Shown piece by piece: positions 1-7,419 of a DNA stretch of 11,833 bases. A program made the translations under genes and the position numbers. Position 1 is the first letter of the stretch. Each line of letters begins with the position of its first letter. Location of the stretch: positions 1 through 11,833 of the forward strand of contig JAMONG010000125.1 in the NCBI GenBank assembly GCA_027066595.1, written 5' to 3'. The DNA is from Sulfurovum sp. (lineage in GTDB: Bacteria > Campylobacterota > Campylobacteria > Campylobacterales > Sulfurovaceae). The notes beneath the pieces were generated by a model. That model ran no database searches, had not been told where the DNA came from, and saw only the letters and a list, made by a program, of their open reading frames with translations.

Positions 1-2047
1 TTACTTCAAGAAGTGCTCTACTTTGTGATTCATCAAAAATATCTCTACTCGCTTCTAGCGTTACAGATGCTTCAATACCCATACCAGAAACTGCTGCCAT
101 TTTAGAAAGTGCAATGGCTAAACCACCCACATTCACATCTTTTGCAGACTTGAGTAGTCCTTTTTTGTTTGCTTCTATTACAAGCTCCCAAAGTGCAAGC
201 TCTTGTTTGTAGTCAAAGATTGGCAATGTTCCTGCCGTCTCACCATGTAATGCTTTAATGTAAAGTGATCCACCAAATTCACCTTTGGTCTCTCCTATAA
301 GAAGTATCTGATTTCCTTCTTCTTGAAAAGTTGATGGAAGTACTTTGTTTTCATCATCATTGAGTCCTACCATCGCTATGGCAGGGGTTGGGAATACAGA
401 GATGCCATTGGTTTCATTGTAAAGAGATACATTTCCAGATACCACAGGTGTGTTAAGTGCTAAACATGCTTCTTTTATACCCTCACAAGACTCTGCAAAC
501 TGCCACATAACCTCTGGGTTTTCTGGGTTACCAAAGTTTAAACAATCTGTAATAGAAAGTGGTCTAGCCCCAGACATCGCAACATTACGCCCAGACTCCA
601 CTACCGCAAGGGCTGCTCCCTTACGTGGGTCTATATAACACAAACGAGGGTTACAGTCTGAAGACATCGAGAGTGCTTTACCATTTTCTTTAATACGAAT
701 ACACGAAGCATCAAGGCTTCCTGGATGTTTAGTTGTATTGGTTTGGACCATTGAATCGTACTGATTATATACCCATGCTTTGTCCGATACTTCTATGTTA
801 GAAAGCAAGGCTTCATAAGCTTCTTGGTCACCCACAGCTTTAAAACTATCTACATTTTTAGCATTTACAACGTCTAAGTATTTTGGACGAGAGATTGGTC
901 TATCTAAAACAGGTGCTTCTTCACTCACTGGTGCTATGGGCATATCTGCACACTTTTCACCGTGCCACATAAGCTCCATACGAGCAGTGTCTGTTACTTC
1001 ACCGATAACAGCAACATCTAACCCCCACTTTTCAAAAATGTCTATGATGGCTTGTTCGCTTCCTTGTTTTGCACAAATGAGCATACGCTCTTGTGACTCA
1101 GAAAGCATAAAGTCATACGGTGTCATCCCCTCTTCACGTGCAGGTACTTTGTCAAGGTGCATGATGAGTCCTGCACCCGTTTTACCTGCCATCTCAAATG
1201 CAGAAGAAGTCAGTCCTGCAGCTCCCATATCTTGTATACCTACAATGAGGTCTGTTTTGAACAGTTCTAAACATGCTTCAAGAAGAAGTTTCTCTGTAAA
1301 TGGATCACCCACTTGTACTGTAGGACGTAAAGATTTTGACTCTTCTGTAAATGAATCAGAAGACATCACAGCCCCACCTAGACCATCACGACCTGTTTTA
1401 CTCCCTACGTACATCACAGGGTTACCAAGACCTGAAGCCACCCCTAAAAAGATTTCATCTGATTTAACTAGTCCTAGTGAAAAAGCATTCACTAAGATGT
1501 TTCCATTGTAAGACTCATCGAAACTTACTTCACCACCGATGGTAGGTACTCCCATACAGTTACCGTAAGATCCGATACCATCTACCACACCACGTACAAG
1601 GTGTCTTTGGTATTTGGCGACTTCAGAGTCACCTTTTACTGTACCAAAACGTAAAGCATTGAGGTTTGCAACAGGTCTTGCTCCCATCGTAAAGATATCA
1701 CGTAAGATACCACCTACACCCGTAGCAGCCCCTTGAAAAGGCTCTATGAATGATGGGTGGTTATGTGACTCCATCTTAAACACAGCTGCCATACCATCAC
1801 CGATGTCTATGACTCCTGCATTTTCTCCTGGTCCTTGTATGACCCATGGAGCAGTGGTAGGAAAACCTCTAAGGTACTTGGTACTTGACTTGTAAGAGCA
1901 GTGTTCAGACCACATCGCAGAAAAGATACCTATCTCTACAATGTTAGGGTGACGCCCCTCTAAGATACGTAAGATATCTTGATACTCTTCTTTTGATAAT
2001 TTATGATTTTTTAAAACTTCGTCTAGGTCTTCAACTGGTTGTGACAT
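1..2047 (-). CDS. purL: Phosphoribosylformylglycinamidine synthase II, PurL (3' end cut by window edge)
   Basis: PurL converts FGAR plus ATP and glutamine-derived ammonia to FGAM in de novo purine synthesis. The small bacterial form works in the cytoplasm with PurQ and PurS. I translated 682 codons from ATG 2047. The N-terminal region has MWSEHCSYK around residues 45-53, whose His49 matches the catalytic-site histidine of small PurL. It is followed by QGPGENAG (71-78), the nucleotide-binding signature ESHNHPS (93-99), and GAATGVGGILRD (106-117). A later GIQDMGAAGLTSS stretch and a second AIRS-like half are also present. The small form is usually about 730 residues, so roughly 50 C-terminal residues lie beyond the left edge. 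The start is supported by AAGGA ending 8 nt upstream. No internal stop or frameshift was seen. It lies 145 nt downstream of the kinase gene in the same direction; purQ and purS are not in the window. Confidence 0.97.
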   Translation of the reverse strand, partial: MSQPVEDLDEVLKNHKLSKEEYQDILRILEGRHPNIVEIGIFSAMWSEHCSYKSSTKYLRGFPTTAPWVIQGPGENAGVIDIGDGMAAVFKMESHNHPSFIEPFQGAATGVGGILRDIFTMGARPVANLNALRFGTVKGDSEVAKYQRHLVRGVVDGIGSYGNCMGVPTIGGEVSFDESYNGNILVNAFSLGLVKSDEIFLGVASGLGNPVMYVGSKTGRDGLGGAVMSSDSFTEESKSLRPTVQVGDPFTEKLLLEACLELFKTDLIVGIQDMGAAGLTSSAFEMAGKTGAGLIMHLDKVPAREEGMTPYDFMLSESQERMLICAKQGSEQAIIDIFEKWGLDVAVIGEVTDTARMELMWHGEKCADMPIAPVSEEAPVLDRPISRPKYLDVVNAKNVDSFKAVGDQEAYEALLSNIEVSDKAWVYNQYDSMVQTNTTKHPGSLDASCIRIKENGKALSMSSDCNPRLCYIDPRKGAALAVVESGRNVAMSGARPLSITDCLNFGNPENPEVMWQFAESCEGIKEACLALNTPVVSGNVSLYNETNGISVFPTPAIAMVGLNDDENKVLPSTFQEEGNQILLIGETKGEFGGSLYIKALHGETAGTLPIFDYKQELALWELVIEANKKGLLKSAKDVNVGGLAIALSKMAAVSGMGIEASVTLEASRDIFDESQSRALLEV

Positions 2048-2082
2048 ATGTGCTGTCCTTTTGGGCGTAAAATAAGAGGTTT

Positions 2083-2088
2083 ATTTTA
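2083..2088 (-). promoter_or_regulatory. Candidate -10 box for purL
   Basis: On the minus strand TAAAAT lies about 35 nt upstream of the purL ATG, preceded by a T-rich stretch (CTTTTTGAG), as is common for Campylobacterota sigma-70 promoters that lack a clear -35 box. The resulting leader of about 28 nt would contain the AAGGA ribosome site. The rest of the 2048-2192 gap shows no gene, no convincing terminator hairpin for the kinase gene upstream, and no recognisable purine operator. In AT-rich DNA this match is weak evidence. Confidence 0.3.
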
Positions 2089-2192
2089 CTCAAAAAGTGC
2101 TAAATAAGGCTTGAAAATAACAATCTACATCTATAATTGGAGGCCTAAAAAACCACTCTAATAAAGATAGATACTCTCTTCATCCTTCATTA

Positions 2193-4232
2193 CTATTTAT
2201 TTTTTAATAACTCTACAACTGCTCTAACCTCTTTTTTACTAAAAGGTTTATTTACAAAAGCATTAAATAAATTTTGTTCTTCTTCACTGATATTTGGATC
2301 ACCTGTAATAGAAACAGCAAAAATAGGCTCTAATTTATGTGTTTTTTCATAATCCCTAAAAGTAACTAAAAGTTCTGTACCTGATATACCTGGCATATAT
2401 TTATCCAAATACACGATGTCATATTTATTCCCTTTTTTACTTGCATCTTTTAAAGTTTCTAATGCTGTTTCTCCATCTATACAAGTATCTACTTCAACAT
2501 ATTCTGTTTCTAACATAGACTCTAAGAGACTGATATTAATTTTATTATCATCAACAATCAATATTTTTATCTTTTTCCCAGAAAAAATAGTACTATGAAT
2601 GGCATCACCATAATAGGTATTTTCAGACACAATAGTAAATTTATTTGTTTTTTTATTATTTAATAATGAAAAGAGTTTCTCTTCTATCAAAAGTAATTTA
2701 ATATTATTTTTTTCTACATAGGTCAGTAATGTGTCTGTTATTTTATGTTCAAAACATATAAGGTGTGTCATACCATAAACAATATCACCTGAAATTTGTA
2801 TTTTCTCTTCAGGCATACCTAGTTCTATAATATAGTTTCGAATATATTCACTATTTTTAGCATTAAAACTATCACTTAAAATAACGATTTTTTTATCTAA
2901 ATTATAAAATGGCTCATAACTTAAAGAGGCATCAACTACCTCCAAAGAAATATCAAAATAGAATTCACTCCCCTCATTTAGACGGCTTTTTAGTTTTAAT
3001 TCTCCTCCTAAATCGGCTACATATCCAGCTGAGATGGCAAGTCCAAGCCCTGTTCCACCATACTTCATGCTTGTATCGTCTCGGGCTTGTGAAAATGCCT
3101 TAAAAAGTTTTTTTTGATTTTCTTCTTCTATCCCAATACCTGTATCTTTAATAGATACCCTCATTTTTTCACTTGAGGTATCATAATTAATAAAAACATC
3201 AATCTGGTGATTATTTGGAGTAAACTTATAAGCATTACCTATCAAGTTCATCAATATACGTTTTAATTTTAGTGTATCAATTTTAATCTCTTTAGGCAAC
3301 TTTGGACATAGAAAAATAAAATAATTTATCTTTTTTTCAGACATTTTTGCAGCAAAAACATTTACAACCTCAGATAAGAAATGTATCGTATTTACAATAG
3401 TCTTTTTTGATGTATTTGATTCATATCTATTTTTTGTTGTCTCTAAAATAGAATCTGTAAGTGTATTAATAAACAGTGCACTCTCTTTGGCATTGGTAAT
3501 AAAACCTTTTAATCTTTTATCTTCAATTTGCTCTTCTACTAATTCAAGAAACCCATAAAGCGTATTTGCAGGTGTCCTAATGTCATGGACTGTATTTGAA
3601 AGGAAAAGAAGCATACTATCGTCATCAACTGTAGGTTGTTGTTTTGCTTCCAATTCTATTTCTGCTGCTAATTTATGATCTATAGTTTCAAACTTACCCA
3701 TATCTATATTTAATGTTAATTTTTTAATTATATTGATAAAGTAAGGTTCAGCAGATTTGATTAATGCCAACTCTTTTTGTGTATATTTTTTTAAAGTTCC
3801 TTGTATAACCGTTGATACACGAACAATACCTAAAAGCATATCGTTCTCAATAACAGGCATAATCATTTGTGCTTTTAATTTATGTTCTAATGCATTATCA
3901 TACTCTTTTCTATAATCTTTATCACTAGTGATATAATTATAGATAGCTGGAGACTTAGTTAAAAAAACTTTACCAATACACCCTTTAGGTTCTATCATTG
4001 ATAGTGGATTATTATCATGTTCTATATTTGTTAAAACACCTATCGTTCTATCATAAAACATTTTATGTTTTAGTACTTTTTCATCTTTATCATAGACAAA
4101 TAATGAGACTAAGTCTGACTGAACAAAGTTTTCAAGTAAATGTTTTAATCTTTCATTCAGTGCATTAATATCTTCTAAGTTAGCACTATTATTCATTAAC
4201 CCTTTTAATTCCTCTAGCACAAAACTCTCCAT
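2193..4232 (-). CDS. Cytoplasmic GAF-domain hybrid sensor histidine kinase with C-terminal receiver
   Basis: A 679-residue hybrid two-component kinase. Domains in order: GAF sensor about 10-172; HisKA about 203-267 with phospho-acceptor His216 in HDIRTP; HATPase_c about 315-432 with N-box Asn333, G1 DTGIGI (363-368) and G2 GGTGLGL (392-398); a divergent receiver-like segment about 447-545; and a true receiver about 553-679. The last has Asp561/562, phospho-acceptor Asp610 in LDKYMPG, Ser641 and Lys662. There is no signal peptide or membrane segment, so it should sense an internal cue through GAF; the ligand is unknown. No separate response regulator lies nearby, so the partner (an Hpt protein or distant regulator) is also unknown. 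ATG 4232 lacks a good Shine-Dalgarno sequence. Met13 is preceded by GAGG and AAGGG and is an alternative start. The gene is markedly AT-rich compared with purL. Confidence 0.93.
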   Translation of the reverse strand: MESFVLEELKGLMNNSANLEDINALNERLKHLLENFVQSDLVSLFVYDKDEKVLKHKMFYDRTIGVLTNIEHDNNPLSMIEPKGCIGKVFLTKSPAIYNYITSDKDYRKEYDNALEHKLKAQMIMPVIENDMLLGIVRVSTVIQGTLKKYTQKELALIKSAEPYFINIIKKLTLNIDMGKFETIDHKLAAEIELEAKQQPTVDDDSMLLFLSNTVHDIRTPANTLYGFLELVEEQIEDKRLKGFITNAKESALFINTLTDSILETTKNRYESNTSKKTIVNTIHFLSEVVNVFAAKMSEKKINYFIFLCPKLPKEIKIDTLKLKRILMNLIGNAYKFTPNNHQIDVFINYDTSSEKMRVSIKDTGIGIEEENQKKLFKAFSQARDDTSMKYGGTGLGLAISAGYVADLGGELKLKSRLNEGSEFYFDISLEVVDASLSYEPFYNLDKKIVILSDSFNAKNSEYIRNYIIELGMPEEKIQISGDIVYGMTHLICFEHKITDTLLTYVEKNNIKLLLIEEKLFSLLNNKKTNKFTIVSENTYYGDAIHSTIFSGKKIKILIVDDNKINISLLESMLETEYVEVDTCIDGETALETLKDASKKGNKYDIVYLDKYMPGISGTELLVTFRDYEKTHKLEPIFAVSITGDPNISEEEQNLFNAFVNKPFSKKEVRAVVELLKNK

Positions 4233-4253
4233 TTTATATAATTATTATCTTAA

Positions 4254-4262
4254 ATTATACCA
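4254..4262 (-). promoter_or_regulatory. Extended -10 promoter of the hybrid kinase gene
   Basis: The minus strand reads TGGTATAAT here, a perfect TGnTATAAT extended -10 element about 20 nt upstream of the kinase ATG at 4232. Transcription would begin near 4247, leaving a leader of only about 15 nt. No -35 box is found at normal spacing; ATGACA occurs 20 nt upstream, which is too far. An extended -10 can substitute for it. Confidence 0.6.
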
Positions 4263-4357
4263 TTAAATTGTTACTGAAATGTCATAGGAATACTCTTCTG
4301 TCAAATACATTTTACTTAGTTACTTAATAAAATATGTTAAAGCTTGAAAAGGTAAAA

Positions 4358-4363
4358 TATAAT
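4358..4363 (+). promoter_or_regulatory. -10 box of dut
   Basis: A consensus TATAAT ends 22 nt before the dut ATG, with an A/T-rich upstream segment but no good -35 box. Transcription would begin near 4370, and the short leader would carry AAGGG at 4376-4380. It is divergent from the kinase promoter about 100 nt away, so one intergenic region of 153 nt serves both genes. Confidence 0.6.
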
Positions 4364-4385
4364 ACTAATTACATAAAGGGTCAAA

Positions 4386-5063
4386 ATGGATAAGATTTTA
4401 AAGATGCTAGAGTTACAACAAGAGCTTAATGACAGTACAAATGGGCTAGGTTGGGAAAAAGGCATGACAAAAAATGGTAAACCCATTGACTGGAAACGCT
4501 GTACTTACCTTGAATGTGCAGAGCTTATAGAGTCTTACCCTTGGAAACACTGGAAGAACATCGATGCAAAACCTGACTATGCAAATATACAGATAGAGGC
4601 TGTTGATATTTGGCACTTCATTATGTCACAAGCACTTGAAGACTATAAACAAGGAAATCTTGGAAGCATTGATACCCTCGCAAGAAATATCAATGATCTT
4701 TCAAACTTTTCCACTTTTACAGAAGCAATCCAAGAAAATTTTAAAGACTACTATGAGCAAATAGCTGTGGTTGAAAACCTTATGAAAACACTTTTTTGTG
4801 ATGCTTCTACACAAAAGCTTATGGAGGCATTTATCGATGTAGCTATACAGTCTGGGCTTAACCTTGATGCACTTTATAAACTTTATGTGGGTAAAAATAT
4901 CTTAAATAAATTTAGACAAGACCATGGCTATAAAGAGGGTATATACATTAAAATATGGAATGGGGAAGAAGATAACGTCACAATGCAAAGCATTTTAGAA
5001 GATGATAACATCACTCCAGAAGGGCTTTATAAATCCCTTTCAGAAGCGTATCCAAAAGAGTAA
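4386..5063 (+). CDS. dut: Dimeric dUTPase (all-alpha NTP pyrophosphatase family)
   Basis: Hydrolyses dUTP to dUMP and pyrophosphate, keeping uracil out of DNA and supplying dUMP for thymidylate synthesis. The 225-residue protein matches the dimeric, Mg-dependent Campylobacter/trypanosome-type dUTPases, not the common trimeric beta-form. Visible signatures are LQQELND near the N-terminus (10-16), GLGWEKG (20-26), the metal-binding pair of motifs ECAE (Glu43, Glu46) and EAVD (Glu71, Asp74), and the WKHW segment (53-56). The length is normal for the family and no residue of these motifs is missing. ATG 4386 is preceded by AAGGG at a 5-nt spacing and by its own TATAAT, so it is probably monocistronic. 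It is convergent with the lipoprotein gene, only 6 nt away. Confidence 0.93.
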   Translation: MDKILKMLELQQELNDSTNGLGWEKGMTKNGKPIDWKRCTYLECAELIESYPWKHWKNIDAKPDYANIQIEAVDIWHFIMSQALEDYKQGNLGSIDTLARNINDLSNFSTFTEAIQENFKDYYEQIAVVENLMKTLFCDASTQKLMEAFIDVAIQSGLNLDALYKLYVGKNILNKFRQDHGYKEGIYIKIWNGEEDNVTMQSILEDDNITPEGLYKSLSEAYPKE

Positions 5064-5076
5064 AAATTTTTACTCT
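5057..5076. terminator. Perfect 20-bp palindrome over two convergent stop codons; possible bidirectional terminator
   Basis: AGAGTAAAAATTTTTACTCT is an exact inverted repeat. The dut stop (TAA, 5061-5063) lies in the left arm and the lipoprotein stop (TAA on the minus strand, 5070-5072) in the right arm. RNA from either strand could fold into a stem ending in a U-rich 3' arm, as expected for a shared terminator. The stem has few G-C pairs and no U-tract follows it, so its strength is doubtful. The palindrome itself is read directly; the function is inferred. Confidence 0.5.
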
Positions 5077-5693
5077 GCTACTCTTGTTAAATCTTTTTGA
5101 ATAATTTGATTTCCTTGTACAGAAACTCTTGTAGCAATGCGTATACTTTTTAAACTGGCATACCCACATTCTTCTCCACATTTTACTGTACCTATAAGAT
5201 AGTAAGCACCATTTGGTACGCCATAAAATGCAAAGTTACCCTTACTATCAGCCGCTGTAAACTTTAAATAGTTAAAGAGCCTAGCATCTGCTTTTTGCAT
5301 GCGGTTTCCACCTAAATAACTTTCAATATACCATTGTTTAGAGTATGAAGTAATCGGATTAAGATAAAGTCTAGTACCTGAACCGAGCACTTTAGTGCCA
5401 TAGGCATCTGTAAGATATATCTGTCCCTTCACTGTTCCTCTTCCTGATCTTGGAAGAGAATTGTATTCAGATGTAGGAAAAACAATACGTTCCATTTTTT
5501 CATCACCATCTTCGGTCATCATAATCTCAGATTCTGTAAGATTTTCATCAAGGTCTGACATATCCACATCATTTACATTATATGGATTAACATTTTGTTG
5601 AATTGGTTTTAATGGTATATCTCTCTTAACACATCCTGTAAAAAAAGAGATTACCATGAGAGTAATCGTAGCAGTCATTAATAGTTTGTACAT
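5070..5693 (-). CDS. Putative lipoprotein with carboxypeptidase-regulatory-like (beta-sandwich) domain
   Basis: A 207-residue secreted protein of unknown role. Residues 1-20 form a hydrophobic signal peptide ending FFTG-C, so Cys21 is a probable lipidation site, anchoring it in the inner or outer membrane. An acidic linker follows (about 40-68). The C-terminal part (about 84-207) has the look of a carboxypeptidase-regulatory/transthyretin-like fold: VKGQIYL, then NFAFYGVPNGAYYLIGT, the typical 'develops into a formed loop and strand' pattern. It contains two cysteines in KCGEECG. An ATG 39 nt further upstream (5732) is in frame, but I prefer 5693: AAGGG sits 7 nt before it, the protein then starts directly at the signal peptide, and a TATAAT lies inside the longer version's first codons. 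Function beyond the cell envelope cannot be inferred. Confidence 0.8.
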   Translation of the reverse strand: MYKLLMTATITLMVISFFTGCVKRDIPLKPIQQNVNPYNVNDVDMSDLDENLTESEIMMTEDGDEKMERIVFPTSEYNSLPRSGRGTVKGQIYLTDAYGTKVLGSGTRLYLNPITSYSKQWYIESYLGGNRMQKADARLFNYLKFTAADSKGNFAFYGVPNGAYYLIGTVKCGEECGYASLKSIRIATRVSVQGNQIIQKDLTRVAE

Positions 5694-5721
5694 ATATTTT
5701 CCCTTAATATTGTTAATGTTT

Positions 5722-5727
5722 ATTATA
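5722..5727 (-). promoter_or_regulatory. -10 box of the lipoprotein gene
   Basis: Consensus TATAAT on the minus strand, preceded by GTTATTTGTG. Transcription would start near 5715, leaving about 22 nt of leader holding the AAGGG ribosome site (5701-5705) for ATG 5693. Its position makes the upstream in-frame ATG at 5732 unlikely to be transcribed from it. It separates the lipoprotein gene from the mnmE/Sel1 genes ending at 5752. Confidence 0.55.
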
Positions 5728-5751
5728 CACAAATAACTTTTACGATACTTT

Positions 5752-6072
5752 TTAGCAGCGTCTTTTTTTCATCATTTTTTTTAAAAATGTCTTCGCATCA
5801 TCATTACCAGAAAATGCAGATTTTTGATACCAAAATGCAGCATTTTGACAGTTCTTTTTTACAGCTTGACCCTTAGCATATCGTTTTGCCAATTCATACT
5901 GGGAAATAGACTCACCCTCCTTAGCAAAACGATGCAAATGTTTCACTTTCCTCTTTTCACCCTTATAATACTTTATCGTATTACGAATAAACCACAAGGT
6001 AAAGAGTATAAGAAGAGGTATCAAATAAAGTTCAATATTTTCTATATCTTTAATCTTATCAATCATTTCCAT
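5752..6072 (-). CDS. Small membrane-anchored Sel1-repeat protein
   Basis: A 106-residue protein. Residues about 15-29 (LYLIPLLILFTLWFI) form one hydrophobic segment, followed by a basic stretch (KYYKGEKRKVKHLHR). It then has about one Sel1-like (TPR-type) repeat, roughly 49-92, recognisable by YELAKRYAKG, WYQKSAFSGN and the spacing of Ala and Gly. The C-terminus is very basic, ending MMKKRRC. Sel1 repeats normally mediate protein-protein contacts and occur in series; a single one on a membrane tether is short for the family. Its partner and role are unknown. It starts 1 nt after the mnmE stop (TAGGATG), so it is probably co-transcribed and translationally coupled with mnmE. Met3 (6066) has AGGA at a 5-nt spacing and is an equally possible start. 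Confidence 0.75.
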   Translation of the reverse strand: MEMIDKIKDIENIELYLIPLLILFTLWFIRNTIKYYKGEKRKVKHLHRFAKEGESISQYELAKRYAKGQAVKKNCQNAAFWYQKSAFSGNDDAKTFLKKMMKKRRC

Positions 6073-6073
6073 C

Positions 6074-7414
6074 CTATTTACCTAAACAAAATTCACCAAA
6101 CATTTTATCGAGTATCTCTTCATTATCGTAAGGCTTAGAGATAGAAGATATAGACTTAACTGCCTCTTGTAAGTGGTACGAGAAGAACTCAAGTTCACCC
6201 TCTAGCAACGGCATTTTAGCTTCATATATGGCATTTTTTGCTTGTGTTACTGCCTCTATCTGACGTGCAGAAATAAGCATAAGTTCTTCACCCTCACCGA
6301 TACTATCAAAAAGTGTTTCTAGTGTTTCTGTCAATTTTACAAATGCTTTTTTAGCACTTACTTCTATCATATCATACTTGTGTAACCTATCTATTACCAG
6401 GACATGTTCCAAATCAGACTTGTTGAGTGCCACGATGATATGTTTATCTTCTAATGTTTCTAAAATAGAAAATATTCTCTCATCTTCAACATCAAAAGGA
6501 CGAGAATAATCAAAAAGTGCCACAATCACATCTGCATCTTCTACAGAAGAGAGGGAACGCTCTATCCCTATCTTTTCTATGGTATCTTCAGACTCTCTAA
6601 TACCTGCTGTATCGACTAATCTGATAATATGTGAGCCTATACGTACTTGTTCTTCTATCGTGTCTCTTGTTGTTCCTGCAATATCTGATACTATCGCTCT
6701 ATCATACGAGAGTAGTGCGTTGAGTAAAGAACTCTTACCTACATTTGGCTTCCCTATAATAGCGACTTTAAAGCCCTCTATAAGCCCTCGTCTTCTATGG
6801 CTTGCTTCAACAATTTGTTCTATCTTTGAAGAGAGACTGTCTAGTTGAGTGACGATACTCTCCATAATATCATCTGGTATATCTTCCTCCGCATAGTCTA
6901 TCATCACTTCAGAGTATGCAAGAGAACGTAATAGTGCCTCTCTACTTTCATCCACAAAAGTTTTAAGCTCACCCTTCATCTGTTTTGCAAGTATTTTAGC
7001 AGCATCCACTGATTTGGCTTCAATCAGTTTAGAGATAGCTTCTGCTTCAGTGAGGTCTATTTTTCCATTAAGAAAAGCACGTTTTGAAAACTCTCCAGGT
7101 TGTGCTAAACGCACACCATGAGAAAGTATAGTGTCTAGTATCTCCTGTGCCACTATCATCCCACCATGACACTGAAACTCTACTATCTCTTCTCCTGTAA
7201 AAGAGTGAGGTGCTGCAAAGTAAATCATAATCGCATGGTCAATAAGGTCATCTTGAGCATTATAAAGTGATGTAAGATGGGCATGTCTAGGGATGATGTT
7301 TTCTAAGTGAGAAATCTTATGTGCTACAAAAAGTGCAGCTTCACCACTCACTCGTATGATAGAGATAGAAGAAACACCATGTGCTGTGGCTATGGCTGCA
7401 ATGGAGTTATGCAT
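6074..7414 (-). CDS. mnmE: tRNA modification GTPase MnmE (TrmE)
   Basis: MnmE acts in the cytoplasm with MnmG to add the (carboxymethyl)aminomethyl group to U34 of certain tRNAs, using a formyl-THF-family cofactor, GTP and potassium. The 446-residue protein (from ATG 7414) has the N-terminal folate-binding domain (IAAIATAHG near residue 5; TGEEIVEFQCHGG). It also has the inserted G domain with G1 GKPNVGKS (221-228), G2 TT (248-249), G3 DTAG (268-271), G4 NKSD (331-334) and G5 SAK (353-355). The C-terminal FCLGK carries the invariant cysteine (Cys443) of the C-[ILV]-G-K tail. Length and motifs are complete. An in-frame GTG (7417) directly precedes the ATG and could also initiate; the Shine-Dalgarno sequence is weak (TAAGAG, overlapping the jag stop). 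It follows jag with almost no gap. Confidence 0.97.
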   Translation of the reverse strand: MHNSIAAIATAHGVSSISIIRVSGEAALFVAHKISHLENIIPRHAHLTSLYNAQDDLIDHAIMIYFAAPHSFTGEEIVEFQCHGGMIVAQEILDTILSHGVRLAQPGEFSKRAFLNGKIDLTEAEAISKLIEAKSVDAAKILAKQMKGELKTFVDESREALLRSLAYSEVMIDYAEEDIPDDIMESIVTQLDSLSSKIEQIVEASHRRRGLIEGFKVAIIGKPNVGKSSLLNALLSYDRAIVSDIAGTTRDTIEEQVRIGSHIIRLVDTAGIRESEDTIEKIGIERSLSSVEDADVIVALFDYSRPFDVEDERIFSILETLEDKHIIVALNKSDLEHVLVIDRLHKYDMIEVSAKKAFVKLTETLETLFDSIGEGEELMLISARQIEAVTQAKNAIYEAKMPLLEGELEFFSYHLQEAVKSISSISKPYDNEEILDKMFGEFCLGK

Positions 7415-7419
7415 CACTC

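Noticed and set aside
936..1511. Plus-strand open frame of 191 codons inside purL
   Set aside because: It is antisense to well-conserved purL motifs, is Ser/Pro/Thr-rich in the manner of a shadow frame, and has no ribosome site or family likeness.
2093..2192. Terminator for the kinase gene around the T-run at 2147-2152
   Set aside because: A run of six T's is present on the minus strand, but I could find no stable inverted repeat in front of it.
5694..5732. Longer N-terminus for the lipoprotein (ATG at 5732)
   Set aside because: It would put 13 polar residues before the signal peptide and overlap the likely -10 box; ATG 5693 has AAGGG at good spacing.
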